Shown one piece after another: positions 50,532-58,997 of a stretch of DNA of 64,000 bases; position 1 is the first letter of the stretch, and the number at the start of each line of letters is the position of its first letter. The DNA is taken from NCBI GenBank assembly GCA_022826925.1, contig JAJDTX010000094.1:16583-80582 (forward strand), in the 5' to 3' direction. Source of the stretch: Bryobacterales bacterium (GTDB lineage: Bacteria > Acidobacteriota > Terriglobia > Bryobacterales > UBA6623). The notes beneath the pieces were generated by a model. The model was not told where the DNA came from. It searched no databases and was given only the letters and a program-made list of their open reading frames with translations. A program made the position numbers and the translations under genes.

Positions 50532-51137
50532 TTAGCGGCCTTCCCGGCTCCCGTGCTCGCTGCCCTCGCGACCACCGTGTTCGCCGCCTCTCCGGCTCTG
50601 GTGCTCGCCGTCTTCCCGGCTGCCGTGTTCGCCTCCGTGCTCGCCCGTGCCAATCTCGACATGGGTGCTGAACTTGTTGAACTCCTGTGAGCCGGCGCGA
50701 AGTTCGACTGGCGCGCTCTGGCGAGGCCTCAAGTCCACGCTAGGCGTGGGGCCAAGCTCGGCACCGCTCGACAAATGGACTTCCACGCGAACCTGCCGAA
50801 CTGTCGCGTCGGTCCCATTCCTGACCGTGCCGGCGAATACCCTTCGCGCGCTGTCGAATCTGATGACCAGGTCAACCCCGCCGCGGGTCTCCTTGGCCGT
50901 GTCCGACAAGCCGTACTGCGTGCCGGATTCTTCAGGCTCGCCTTTCGTGCCCTCGCCTGCTTCCTCCGAATGCTCGTTCGAGACGGCCCCGGCGTCGGCG
51001 AAGACCGGCAATCCATTCACCACCGATCGCTTGGGGACGGTCGCTTCGCCCGGCTGCGCCGCGGCGATCGAGGCCAATCCGGCGACTGTGATGACCAAGC
51101 TTGCTCGAGTTAGATTGACCAAGGAATCGAAGCGCAT
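50532..51137 (-). CDS. Secreted protein with His-rich EHG-repeat tail
   Basis: 201 aa, signal peptide (1-27, ending SIAAAQ). The middle (about 85-160: GGVDLVIRFDSARRVFAGTVRNGTDATVRQVRVEVHLSSG) is a FxLYD-like/immunoglobulin-type beta-sandwich. The last ~37 residues are five Glu-His-Gly/Gln units separated by Ser-Arg-Glu/Gly (GEHGGEHGSREDGEHQ), a likely metal-binding tail. It converges on the cus operon (44 bp). Combination with the Cu/Ag pump suggests metal binding in the periplasm or at the surface. No Cys. Confidence 0.7.
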   Translation of the reverse strand: MRFDSLVNLTRASLVITVAGLASIAAAQPGEATVPKRSVVNGLPVFADAGAVSNEHSEEAGEGTKGEPEESGTQYGLSDTAKETRGGVDLVIRFDSARRVFAGTVRNGTDATVRQVRVEVHLSSGAELGPTPSVDLRPRQSAPVELRAGSQEFNKFSTHVEIGTGEHGGEHGSREDGEHQSRRGGEHGGREGSEHGSREGR

Positions 51138-51418
51138 GAGTTCATCTTAGGGGCGCTGTTGAGGGCTTCGCCAAAGGGGCCTCGATCGCAAGGCTGGCGC
51201 GCGCTTTCCGTGCAGGGCAGGCAGTAGGCCGTGGCCCGTGCCGTCTGTTCGCCGATGAGCCGTGCGTAGAGCCGGGCGCTGACGCTCGACATCCGATCGA
51301 TCAGCGGAGATAATGTACTCTTCAAGCTGCCAGCGGTGGCAACCTGAACTACGCGGCCCAACCCCTGGGCACGGAGCGGAGAGCCGACCCACTCGACTGT
51401 CGGGAGCGTGACCGTGCG

Positions 51419-52462
51419 ATGAGTGCAGGGGGATACGACGCAGTTTTGGTAGTTTCGTTCGGCGGGCCCGAGCGGGCGGAGGACGTAATTCCGTTTCTGG
51501 AGAACGTGGTGCGCGGGAGGGGCGTGCCCCGGGACCGATTGCTTGAGGTGGCCGAGCACTACTACAGCTTCGGTGGCAAGAGCCCCATCAATGACCAGAA
51601 CCGCGCTCTGATCTCGGCATTGCGCGAGGAACTCGAGGCCAAGGGGCCGCGTCTGCCGATCTATTTCGGCAATCGCAATTGGCACCCGCTCCTGCCAGAC
51701 ACGCTGCAGGTCATGGCTCGTGATGGCGTGCGGCGAGCGCTGGCGTTCGTGACGTCAGCGTTCAGCTCGTATTCCGGGTGTCGGCAGTACCGCGAGAACA
51801 TCGTCGACGCCATCGCGGCTGTGGGCGATAATGCGCCGCGCGTGGACAAGATCCGCGCCTTCTTTAACCATCCCGGCTTCATTCGCGCGACGGCTGGGCG
51901 CGTTCGCTCCGCCCTGTCTCAGTTCGATGCGTCCGACCGCGCCGGGGTGAGACTCTTGTTTGCGGCGCACAGCATTCCGTTGTCGATGGCCCATGGCTGC
52001 GACTATGTCGCCCAACTCCGCGAGGCCTCCCGCCTAGTCAGCGAGCAGGTGGGTAGCGACAATTGGGAGCTGGTTTTTCAGAGCCGTAGCGGACCGTCCA
52101 CCCAGCCTTGGCTCGAACCAGATATCTGCGACCGCATCGATTCGCTAGGGGCCGCAGGCGCGAGACAGGTTTGCATGGTGCCGATCGGATTTCTCTCCGA
52201 TCACGTCGAGGTCGCATACGACCTTGATGTTGAAGCCGCCGCGCGCGCCAGTGCGGCCGGAATTTCGTTCGTGCGGGCGGAGACGGTCGGCACTTGTCCG
52301 GTTTTCGTGTCAGCTGTGCGCGATCTGATCCGCGAGCGCGTGGAAGGCGGGCCCGCGAGGGCTTGCGTTGGGGCGTTGCCCGTTAGGCCTGACGAGTGTC
52401 CCGCCGACTGCTGCCCGCGGCCGCAACGCCCTGGCCGTGCAGCTGGCGAACGGCCCCGCTGA
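51419..52462 (+). CDS. hemH: Ferrochelatase with Fe-S-type cysteines
   Basis: 347 aa. Core motifs: VVSFGGPERAEDVIPFL at the start, SSYSGCRQYRENI, the catalytic His184 (FAAHSIPLSM), SRSGPSTQPWLEPD and the Glu264 region (GFLSDHVEVAYDLD). Cys121 in SSYSGC and three C-terminal Cys (327, 331, 332 in DECPADCC) recall the [2Fe-2S] ligands of actinobacterial ferrochelatases. The SGCRQYRENI block also resembles actinobacterial coproporphyrin ferrochelatases (CpfC). It inserts Fe2+ into (copro)porphyrin; which porphyrin is undecided because no other heme gene is here. Stand-alone, 280 bp after the divergent His-rich gene. Confidence 0.88.
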   Translation: MSAGGYDAVLVVSFGGPERAEDVIPFLENVVRGRGVPRDRLLEVAEHYYSFGGKSPINDQNRALISALREELEAKGPRLPIYFGNRNWHPLLPDTLQVMARDGVRRALAFVTSAFSSYSGCRQYRENIVDAIAAVGDNAPRVDKIRAFFNHPGFIRATAGRVRSALSQFDASDRAGVRLLFAAHSIPLSMAHGCDYVAQLREASRLVSEQVGSDNWELVFQSRSGPSTQPWLEPDICDRIDSLGAAGARQVCMVPIGFLSDHVEVAYDLDVEAAARASAAGISFVRAETVGTCPVFVSAVRDLIRERVEGGPARACVGALPVRPDECPADCCPRPQRPGRAAGERPR

Positions 52463-52567
52463 CCACAGTTGTGCGGGGCGGCCGCGCGGGCACGTCTGCC
52501 GTGCGACGGCGACCGCGGCCAGCGCAGCATCCACGCCGCGATTGTCTCCTTGATACAACATAGGGCG

Positions 52568-54985
52568 ATGCCCCGAAACTTCTCCCTCACGCTTTGCTGC
52601 CTCGCGGCCATGACGCTTGGCGCGGGCTGCTCAGACACTGCCGATGTGGCGACACCGGCCGAGCCTGAGGACACAGCGCCTCGCCCGCCAAGCCCAATGC
52701 CGACGCCTTGGATCACGGCGGTCGAGCCGCACCAGGGATTCAACGACGAGCCTGCTCTAGTGGCCACACCGTCCGGTGACGTATTCGTGGCATGGATTAG
52801 CTACCGAGACGGAGCGGACGCGCTAGTGATCGCTCGGTATTCGCACGAGGACGACCGCTTCCTCAAGCAGGGCGAATGGGTGGTGCTCGGTGGTGCAGGC
52901 ACGTACCTGCTGGACTTGGATGCGGCAGCCGCTGAGGCCGGCGCACATTTTGTGTTCGCTCGAGAAATTGACGGAAATTGGGATATCTACTCTGTCAGTG
53001 CGGGAGCCGGTGGCCCTACTAGGCCGATTCGCATCGCCACTGGCCCCGAAAGCCAGATCAAGCCCGCCGCAGCATGGCATGACGGGACGCTGTTCGTGGC
53101 CTGGGAGAGCAGTGCTGACTCCAAGCGTCGGATCTACTCGGCATCGCTTCGTGATGGACTTGTCACCGAGCACGCACTCGTGAGCCCGGACAGCCCGTCG
53201 AACTACGGACCGAGCGTTGCCGCCGACCGCCACGGTCGCGTCTCGGTCTCGTGGCATGGCTATGTCGATCACAACTACGACGTGTACCTTCGCCAGAGAT
53301 CTCCTTCGGGCGAATGGGAAGAGGTCAGACGGCTGACCAGTTCCCCCGGCATCGATCGCCACGCCCGATTGCTGGCCCACGACGACGACCTCTGGGTCGT
53401 CTACGAGCATGCACGCATGGAGGGATACCACGTCGGCAGGACGAACGAACGGCACCTCGTCGCGGCTATGGTCACGCCGCGCGGCTTGGATGCCCCTCCG
53501 GATTACTGGAACTCCTCACCACTGGCGAAGAACCGGTCGGAGGCCGCATCGGCCGCAATCGACTCGCGAGGTCGCTTGTGGATCGCCTACATGCAGCCCC
53601 GGGAACCGCGCGGCGGATGGCGCGCGCAAGTCGTGGGATATACCGGCCAGGACTGGATCGGACCGAGAACGCTCTCGCAACGGCGGTCGATGGACCGTCC
53701 GGCGGCGCTGGCGGTCAAGGGGGACCGGCTGCTGCTGGCCTTTCAGGCCGACAACTTCTCAGACACGTGGTCGCAGTCCGACCCGGATTTCACGGACACT
53801 GCGCGATCTCAGATCCTGCTCGCTTCGGTCGATAGCGGGCAAGCGCCGCCCGCTGCTCCGTCCATGGGTCTGACGGCCTTGGAAGAGCCTGCCGAGCCGT
53901 TCGATCCCGCACTGCTTCACGCGCAGTACGGGGAGGACGGCGAGACCCCGTCCATCGAATACAACGGTGAACGGTTCTTCCTGTACTACGGCGAGCTACA
54001 CGAGCACTCGGACATCTCGATTTGCAACCGCTGCGGCGATCAATCGCTGGACGAGGAATACCAGTGCCGGCGAGACATCAATCGCCTCGACTTCGTTGCC
54101 ATGACCGACCATGGCTACAACATCGTCCCGTACTTATGGAACTACTCGGCCAAGATGGTTCGCGCGAACCACGATGTCGGAAGGCTCGTGACCTTCCTCG
54201 GAGAGGAGTGGACCTCGAGCTTCGAAGACTACGACCAAGAGCGCCCGTGGGGCTACTACGGCCACCGCAACCTGATCTTTGCTGACCCCTACTTCCCCAA
54301 GTGGTGGAGTGCCTACAACGGGGATTCACCCGCGGATCTCTGGGACGAGCTGCGCGGCATGAAGGCCGACTTCGTGCAGATACCGCACCAACTCGCGGAC
54401 ACCGGGAACGTGCCAGTGGATTGGGATTACGCAGACGAGGAAGCCCAGCCGGTCGCAGAGATCTTCCAGCACCGTGGCTCGTATGAGTACGCCGGTGCCC
54501 CGCGGCACGCGATCCGTGCCACCGGCCAACCCGGCAGCTACATCCAAGACGCTTGGGCTCGGGGCCTGAAGATAGGTGTGATTGCCAGCCCGGACCACGG
54601 AGGCGGCCTCGGCAAGGCGGCCGTGTGGGCCAGGGAGAAGACTCGGGCAGCAATATTGGAGGCGATTCGCGCCCGGCGAACATTCGGCACGACAGCGGCT
54701 AGGATCCAGGTCGACTTCCGGGTGAACGGCCACTTGATGGGCGAGGTCGTGGGGGGCGGCGGACCGGTCAAGGTCACGGCCAACGTGCGGTCCCCGCAGC
54801 CGATCAAGGCGATCGAGATATGTCGGAGCAACGAGTTCGTGTATTCCACCTCGCCGGGCGGATCCGTTGCCTCTATCGAATTCGTAGACCAGCAGCCCCT
54901 TGACGGGCAGAGTTTCTACTATCTTCGTGTGACACAGGACGATGGCGAAATCGCTTGGTCGAGTCCTGTCTGGATCGAGGACTAG
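52568..54985 (+). CDS. Lipoprotein propeller plus DUF3604 (PHP-like) protein
   Basis: 805 aa from ATG 52568. A lipobox at LTLGAGC (signal II, Cys about 20) makes it a lipoprotein, unlike the paralogue at 22581-25448. Propeller-like repeats (VATPSGDVFVAWISYRDGAD, VAADRHGRVSVSWHGY, IDSRGRLWIAYMQ) fill the first two thirds. The DUF3604 domain follows from about residue 465: YYGELHEHSDISICNRCGD, MTDHGYN, IPHQLADTG, VAEIFQHRGSYEYAG and VIASPDHGGG. Predicted periplasmic metallohydrolase. It converges on the CehA-like gene, also PHP-type, suggesting a functional group. Confidence 0.85.
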   Translation: MPRNFSLTLCCLAAMTLGAGCSDTADVATPAEPEDTAPRPPSPMPTPWITAVEPHQGFNDEPALVATPSGDVFVAWISYRDGADALVIARYSHEDDRFLKQGEWVVLGGAGTYLLDLDAAAAEAGAHFVFAREIDGNWDIYSVSAGAGGPTRPIRIATGPESQIKPAAAWHDGTLFVAWESSADSKRRIYSASLRDGLVTEHALVSPDSPSNYGPSVAADRHGRVSVSWHGYVDHNYDVYLRQRSPSGEWEEVRRLTSSPGIDRHARLLAHDDDLWVVYEHARMEGYHVGRTNERHLVAAMVTPRGLDAPPDYWNSSPLAKNRSEAASAAIDSRGRLWIAYMQPREPRGGWRAQVVGYTGQDWIGPRTLSQRRSMDRPAALAVKGDRLLLAFQADNFSDTWSQSDPDFTDTARSQILLASVDSGQAPPAAPSMGLTALEEPAEPFDPALLHAQYGEDGETPSIEYNGERFFLYYGELHEHSDISICNRCGDQSLDEEYQCRRDINRLDFVAMTDHGYNIVPYLWNYSAKMVRANHDVGRLVTFLGEEWTSSFEDYDQERPWGYYGHRNLIFADPYFPKWWSAYNGDSPADLWDELRGMKADFVQIPHQLADTGNVPVDWDYADEEAQPVAEIFQHRGSYEYAGAPRHAIRATGQPGSYIQDAWARGLKIGVIASPDHGGGLGKAAVWAREKTRAAILEAIRARRTFGTTAARIQVDFRVNGHLMGEVVGGGGPVKVTANVRSPQPIKAIEICRSNEFVYSTSPGGSVASIEFVDQQPLDGQSFYYLRVTQDDGEIAWSSPVWIED

Positions 54986-55002
54986 GGGGCACCTTAGGAA
55001 GA

Positions 55003-57510
55003 TCAGCCGGCGCGCGGCGAGGTCATCAGCGGGTGTCCTAGCGTGTCCCCGTTGGCTTCGAATCCGTCTCGGTCCACGTCCACGAAGATCGGATTCGTGT
55101 AAGCGACCGGATGCATCTCTCCGTAAGGATTGAGCCCCCAGCCCTGTTCAATGTCGGAGCCCTCCCCGATGGCGACGACAATCAGGTGGGCGTCCTGCTG
55201 CAGCGTCACTCGCACAGTCTCCTCGAAGCTCACGATTCCTTCGCTGAACATTCCGGGGTGTTTCGACTTGCGGAAGTTGAGCTGCTCCGGTTGGCGTCCG
55301 TTCACCAAGACTTGCACGCGGTCGATTTCCATCCAGTTCGGCGTCTGGACCCGGATCTTCAGGTCGACGAATCCTTCGCCGATCACTGTCGAACCGATTG
55401 GCAGGCCGTCTCCCGTAGTCACTTCGAGGAACGGACCGTTGGTGATCATCATTTGCCCTGCCTTCGAGTTTCTGACAATCTCTTCGTGGTCGACTTCCGC
55501 CGGCCTGTCGGTCGAACTCGGCACGTAGGTGCGCCACCCGCCGACCCCGTTTCCGAAAATCCGATGCGCGTCGCTCACTGCGACGCACCAGACGCGGCGG
55601 CCTTGGTTCAGCATTTGCAGCCATCCGAACGTGCGGTTCGCCCCTTCGCGGGTGTTGTATCTCGGAGTCAGGTTGAGGATCTCTGCGCTCCACACCTCAG
55701 CCGCGTCGATGAGTTCTTCAAAGCCGACGAACCCGCCATCCTCGACGCCGTCACGATTCCGGTCGAAGAACACGCCCCCGACATCGGGGTGGTTGGCCTG
55801 GACCCAGCGATCGGGGCCTCCCCCGAAGAGCCTGGTGCGGCTTCGGGCGTTTGCCGCTCGATCGATGCGAGAGCCCCCGGCGAGGGAAGGCGTGCCCCAA
55901 TTCCGCAGGGTGATTGCGTTGATCCGCGGATCGAAGTGCCACAACGGCGCGCCGCCGTTCTGTACCAGCGGGTCCGGTTCGATCGGAAACGCATTGAAGT
56001 GCTGGCCGCTCCCTGTCAATTCGATGCCGGGAATCGTCTTGATCCGGCCCGACAGGCCGAGTTGCTCGATCTGGGAAGACCAGTCGTAAAGGCGCTGGTG
56101 CTCTGTGGTCGGCGCGAATTCAATGTGCTCCGCGGCGAAGTTGATGATGCGGTCCCTCGTGTTGCAGTAGTTGTCGCCGCTAGGCGTCGAGTGGGCGTGG
56201 TAGTCCGTGCTGATCCAGCCTCGGGTGTCAACCGTCCGCTCCATTGCGACTTCGACCTCCGCAGTCTTGCCCGGAGCGACTTGGACGCGCCGCTCGACAA
56301 GGTCGTGCTCGGGTCCGAGGGTGACCCGCAAGAGGTAGCTTCCCGGAGGCACCTGCTGCCTGACCCGTCCGTCATGGGTCTGATACTGGTGGTTCCCCCC
56401 GTGAACGCGGTAGTCCGTGCCGAAGTTCGGAGTTTCTGTCCCGTCCACGCCGATAAATTGAACCTTGCCCGGCGACGGGTTGCCGCCCGCATCGCGAATC
56501 ATGACGCTCACAGCCGACGCCGGATCCACCTCAAGATCGAAGCGCGTCTTCTTGCCGCGCTCCACCGAAATCGTCCTCTCGACCACGTCACGGCCGATAT
56601 CCCGAAACTGGGCGTCATAGCGTCCGGGGGGAAGTCGAAAGGCAACACGGCCCTCGGCATTCGGGTATTGCGACACCCACTCGCCACCCACGGAGACCGC
56701 GAGCGAGCCGTGGATGGCGGGCTGTCCCGCCGTGTCCTTGATGGTGCCCTCAACCTCGCCGGCGGGTCCCTGTTCGGCTGCCAGCAGACCGTACGCTGCC
56801 AGGGGCGAATCGGCCACCGCGACACGAATTCTGAACGTTCGCGCTTGCCCGGGTCCAAGCGCTGCCTCGTCGGGCACCGGTTCTACATCAGCGGACGCGA
56901 TCGCGTAAGCCCGCTTGTCGAACGGGTCGATACTATCGCCGATCATGACGCCGTCGACGATCTGCTCGTTTTCGAGCCCCTTCCATATGGGGGCAGGGGA
57001 GACCGACACGGATTCCTGGGACTCGTTCCGGTAGGTCGATGTCACCAGCAGAAACGGCCAGTCGGATTCCAATCTGTACTCGTGGCGCGAGTAGAGGCCG
57101 TCGCCCGTGGCCGCAGTGCGCACCGCCTCGACGACGGCGGCGCCGGAGGAGCCGGCCTCGACAACTCTGACTCGGGAGAGATAGCCTGATTCCCCGCCTG
57201 GTCGCAGGGCGGTGATCTGGTCGTTCCCCGCGCCTCGTACGTCGAGGTCGTACAGGCAGCCCTGAAGGACTGATCCATACTCCGTCGTCATGTTGGCGCG
57301 CCGAAAAGGCTGGGTGCCGGACACGAGCGCTTCGACCTTGTCGTTTCTGAGGACGAAGTCTCCCGGCAGGCCGTCGGCTTCCTTTCCGGAGGGCATCTGG
57401 TCGACGTTGTCGCGACTGATCTGAAACGCCTCTGGGCGGTCGCGCTGAGCCGTCGATGCCAGCGCAATCAGAAGAAGGAACAGGAGGGCAAGGAATGTGC
57501 GGATGTTCAT
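55003..57510 (-). CDS. CehA/McbA-type exported metallohydrolase
   Basis: 835 aa from ATG 57510 (MNIRTFLALLFLLLIALASTAQ, signal peptide). A long N-terminal beta-rich region is followed by two CarboxypepD-regulatory-like (CnaB-type) repeats (about 260-460: VEGTIKDTAGQPAIHGSLAVSV; VPPGSYLLRVTLG). The C-terminal PHP domain carries metal ligands in STDYHAHST, APTTEHQRL, NHPDVGGV and VSDAHRI. The family includes CehA (carbaryl hydrolase) and McbA, but most members are uncharacterised. The longer frame to 57861 is not used because a signal peptide starts at this Met. Convergent with the DUF3604 lipoprotein, divergent from phzF. Confidence 0.82.
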   Translation of the reverse strand: MNIRTFLALLFLLLIALASTAQRDRPEAFQISRDNVDQMPSGKEADGLPGDFVLRNDKVEALVSGTQPFRRANMTTEYGSVLQGCLYDLDVRGAGNDQITALRPGGESGYLSRVRVVEAGSSGAAVVEAVRTAATGDGLYSRHEYRLESDWPFLLVTSTYRNESQESVSVSPAPIWKGLENEQIVDGVMIGDSIDPFDKRAYAIASADVEPVPDEAALGPGQARTFRIRVAVADSPLAAYGLLAAEQGPAGEVEGTIKDTAGQPAIHGSLAVSVGGEWVSQYPNAEGRVAFRLPPGRYDAQFRDIGRDVVERTISVERGKKTRFDLEVDPASAVSVMIRDAGGNPSPGKVQFIGVDGTETPNFGTDYRVHGGNHQYQTHDGRVRQQVPPGSYLLRVTLGPEHDLVERRVQVAPGKTAEVEVAMERTVDTRGWISTDYHAHSTPSGDNYCNTRDRIINFAAEHIEFAPTTEHQRLYDWSSQIEQLGLSGRIKTIPGIELTGSGQHFNAFPIEPDPLVQNGGAPLWHFDPRINAITLRNWGTPSLAGGSRIDRAANARSRTRLFGGGPDRWVQANHPDVGGVFFDRNRDGVEDGGFVGFEELIDAAEVWSAEILNLTPRYNTREGANRTFGWLQMLNQGRRVWCVAVSDAHRIFGNGVGGWRTYVPSSTDRPAEVDHEEIVRNSKAGQMMITNGPFLEVTTGDGLPIGSTVIGEGFVDLKIRVQTPNWMEIDRVQVLVNGRQPEQLNFRKSKHPGMFSEGIVSFEETVRVTLQQDAHLIVVAIGEGSDIEQGWGLNPYGEMHPVAYTNPIFVDVDRDGFEANGDTLGHPLMTSPRAG

Positions 57511-57750
57511 GGGACCGACGGGTGCGCCGCCAACCGAGAGCTCAATCGCCGGCTCTGACGTGAGAGGCAACCTAAGCCTCGGCTGACACAGTTGGCAGAA
57601 ACCGCTAGTAGTGTAGGGGAGAAATAGTGCCTGAGCTGGCAGGTCCGTGCAGATTGCGGCGGGATTAATGCTCCGGACGAAGAGGGCGCGAGCCACACTC
57701 TCTCTGGAGGGCTGCGCAGTCTGCCATATCCTGACAGCAGGGGAATCACC

Positions 57751-58617
57751 TTGCCATTGACGATCACGCAGGTCGACGCCTTCACTGGCCAGCCATTTGG
57801 CGGCAACCCGGCGGCGGTCTGCCTGCTGCCTCGTCCTGCCGATGCCGCATGGATGCAGCACGTGGCGCGCGAGATGAACCTATCGGAGACTGCGTTTCTG
57901 GTCCGTCGTGATGACGGCACATACGACCTTCGCTGGTTCACGCCAGCCGTCGAGGTCGACCTGTGCGGGCATGCAACGCTCGCGAGCGCCCACGTGCTAT
58001 GGGAGAGCGGACATCTCGCTGATGACTCGCGAGCTGCCTTTCACACGCGTTCCGGCAAGCTCTCGGCGACCCAGCGCGGCGGCTGGATCGAGATGGACTT
58101 TCCCGCCGAGCCGGATCGGCCTGCGGCCGCACCCGCGGCTCTGGCTGCCGGCCTCGAAACCGATCCGGTGTACGTCGGGCGCAACCGCTTCGACTACTTG
58201 GTGGAGGTCGAGTCCGAAGCAACGCTCCGCGGTCTGGCCCCAGACTCCCGGCGCCTCTCGGAGGTCGACACTCGCGGCATCATCGTCACGGCCCTCGCCG
58301 ACACGGATGGATTTGACTTCGTGTCACGCTTCTTCGCTCCGGGCACCGGCATCGGGGAGGATCCGGTCACCGGGTCAGCCCATTGCTGCCTGGGGCCGTA
58401 TTGGCAGCGCCGGCTCGGAAGGGCTGACTTCACCGCGTGGCAGGCATCGCAGCGGGGCGGTCTCGTCAAGGTCGCGGTCCGCGATGACCGGGTCATGCTG
58501 TCGGGAAAGGCCGTTACTGTCTTGCGAGGCGAATTGGTCGCCGGACCGGACACTGTGTCGCGAGTCGCTGGAGGTGGGACGCGCTTCTCGCCGCCGTTAG
58601 GATCGGACGCCCTGTAA
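57751..58617 (+). CDS. PhzF-family isomerase/epimerase
   Basis: 288 aa from TTG 57751, with AGGGGA about seven bases upstream. The PhzF fold has two similar halves: ITQVDAFTGQPFGGNPAAV near the start, catalytic Glu46 in MNLSETAFLV, FTPAVEVDLCGHATLASAHVLW, and in the second half RFFAPGTGIGEDPVTGSAHCCLGPYW. No other phenazine genes are present, so it is a general PhzF-like isomerase of unknown substrate. Its last 18 bases overlap the 3' end of rnpB on the opposite strand. Confidence 0.9.
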   Translation: MPLTITQVDAFTGQPFGGNPAAVCLLPRPADAAWMQHVAREMNLSETAFLVRRDDGTYDLRWFTPAVEVDLCGHATLASAHVLWESGHLADDSRAAFHTRSGKLSATQRGGWIEMDFPAEPDRPAAAPAALAAGLETDPVYVGRNRFDYLVEVESEATLRGLAPDSRRLSEVDTRGIIVTALADTDGFDFVSRFFAPGTGIGEDPVTGSAHCCLGPYWQRRLGRADFTAWQASQRGGLVKVAVRDDRVMLSGKAVTVLRGELVAGPDTVSRVAGGGTRFSPPLGSDAL

Positions 58618-58973
58618 GCCGGTTTCTGTCCCCGCCCGGAAGCGGGTGGCAGCCATTCATCTGGGACGCCTGTTGCCAGACGCCTCTAGCGACCTACCCG
58701 GAACTCAAGCGCGGCGGGCCGCCGCATCGCCCCCTATTTGGCCTTGCTCCGCGTGGGGTTTACCCTGCCGTCCCGGTCGCCCGCGACGCGGTGCGCTCTT
58801 ACCGCACCATTTCACCCTTACCCCGGCGAACCGGGGCGGTGTATTTTCTGTGGCACTGTCCGTCGACACCCTCTCGCGGGGATGCCGCCCGGCCGTTAGC
58901 CGGCACGCCGCCCTGCGGAGACCGGACTTTCCTCCGCGCCCGAAGGCGCGGCGACTGCCCGGACGCCCGATCC
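58600..58973 (-). ncRNA. rnpB: RNase P RNA, type A
   Basis: About 374 nt. Reading the minus strand, GGATCGG at the 5' end (58973) pairs with CCGATCC at the 3' end (58600), forming P1. Conserved pieces appear in order: GAGGAAAGTCCGG, GTGCCACAGAAAA, GGGTGAAATGGTGCGGTAAG, GGCAGGGTAAACCCC, GGTAGGTC, and the 3' ACAGAAACCGGCTTAC. It is the catalytic RNA that trims tRNA 5' ends. Its 3' end overlaps the phzF stop region by about 18 bp, so the exact mature end is uncertain by a few bases. Confidence 0.95.
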
Positions 58974-58997
58974 TGTGTCCGATTATAGGCCCTCGGC

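Noticed and set aside
51110..51292. Possible 60-residue ORF on the minus strand with two Cys
   Set aside because: No Shine-Dalgarno or family resemblance, and it runs into the start of the His-rich protein gene; kept only as a weak possibility.
55111..57189. 692-codon open frame on the plus strand
   Set aside because: Antisense to the CehA-like gene, which has clear motifs, signal peptide and conserved ligands.
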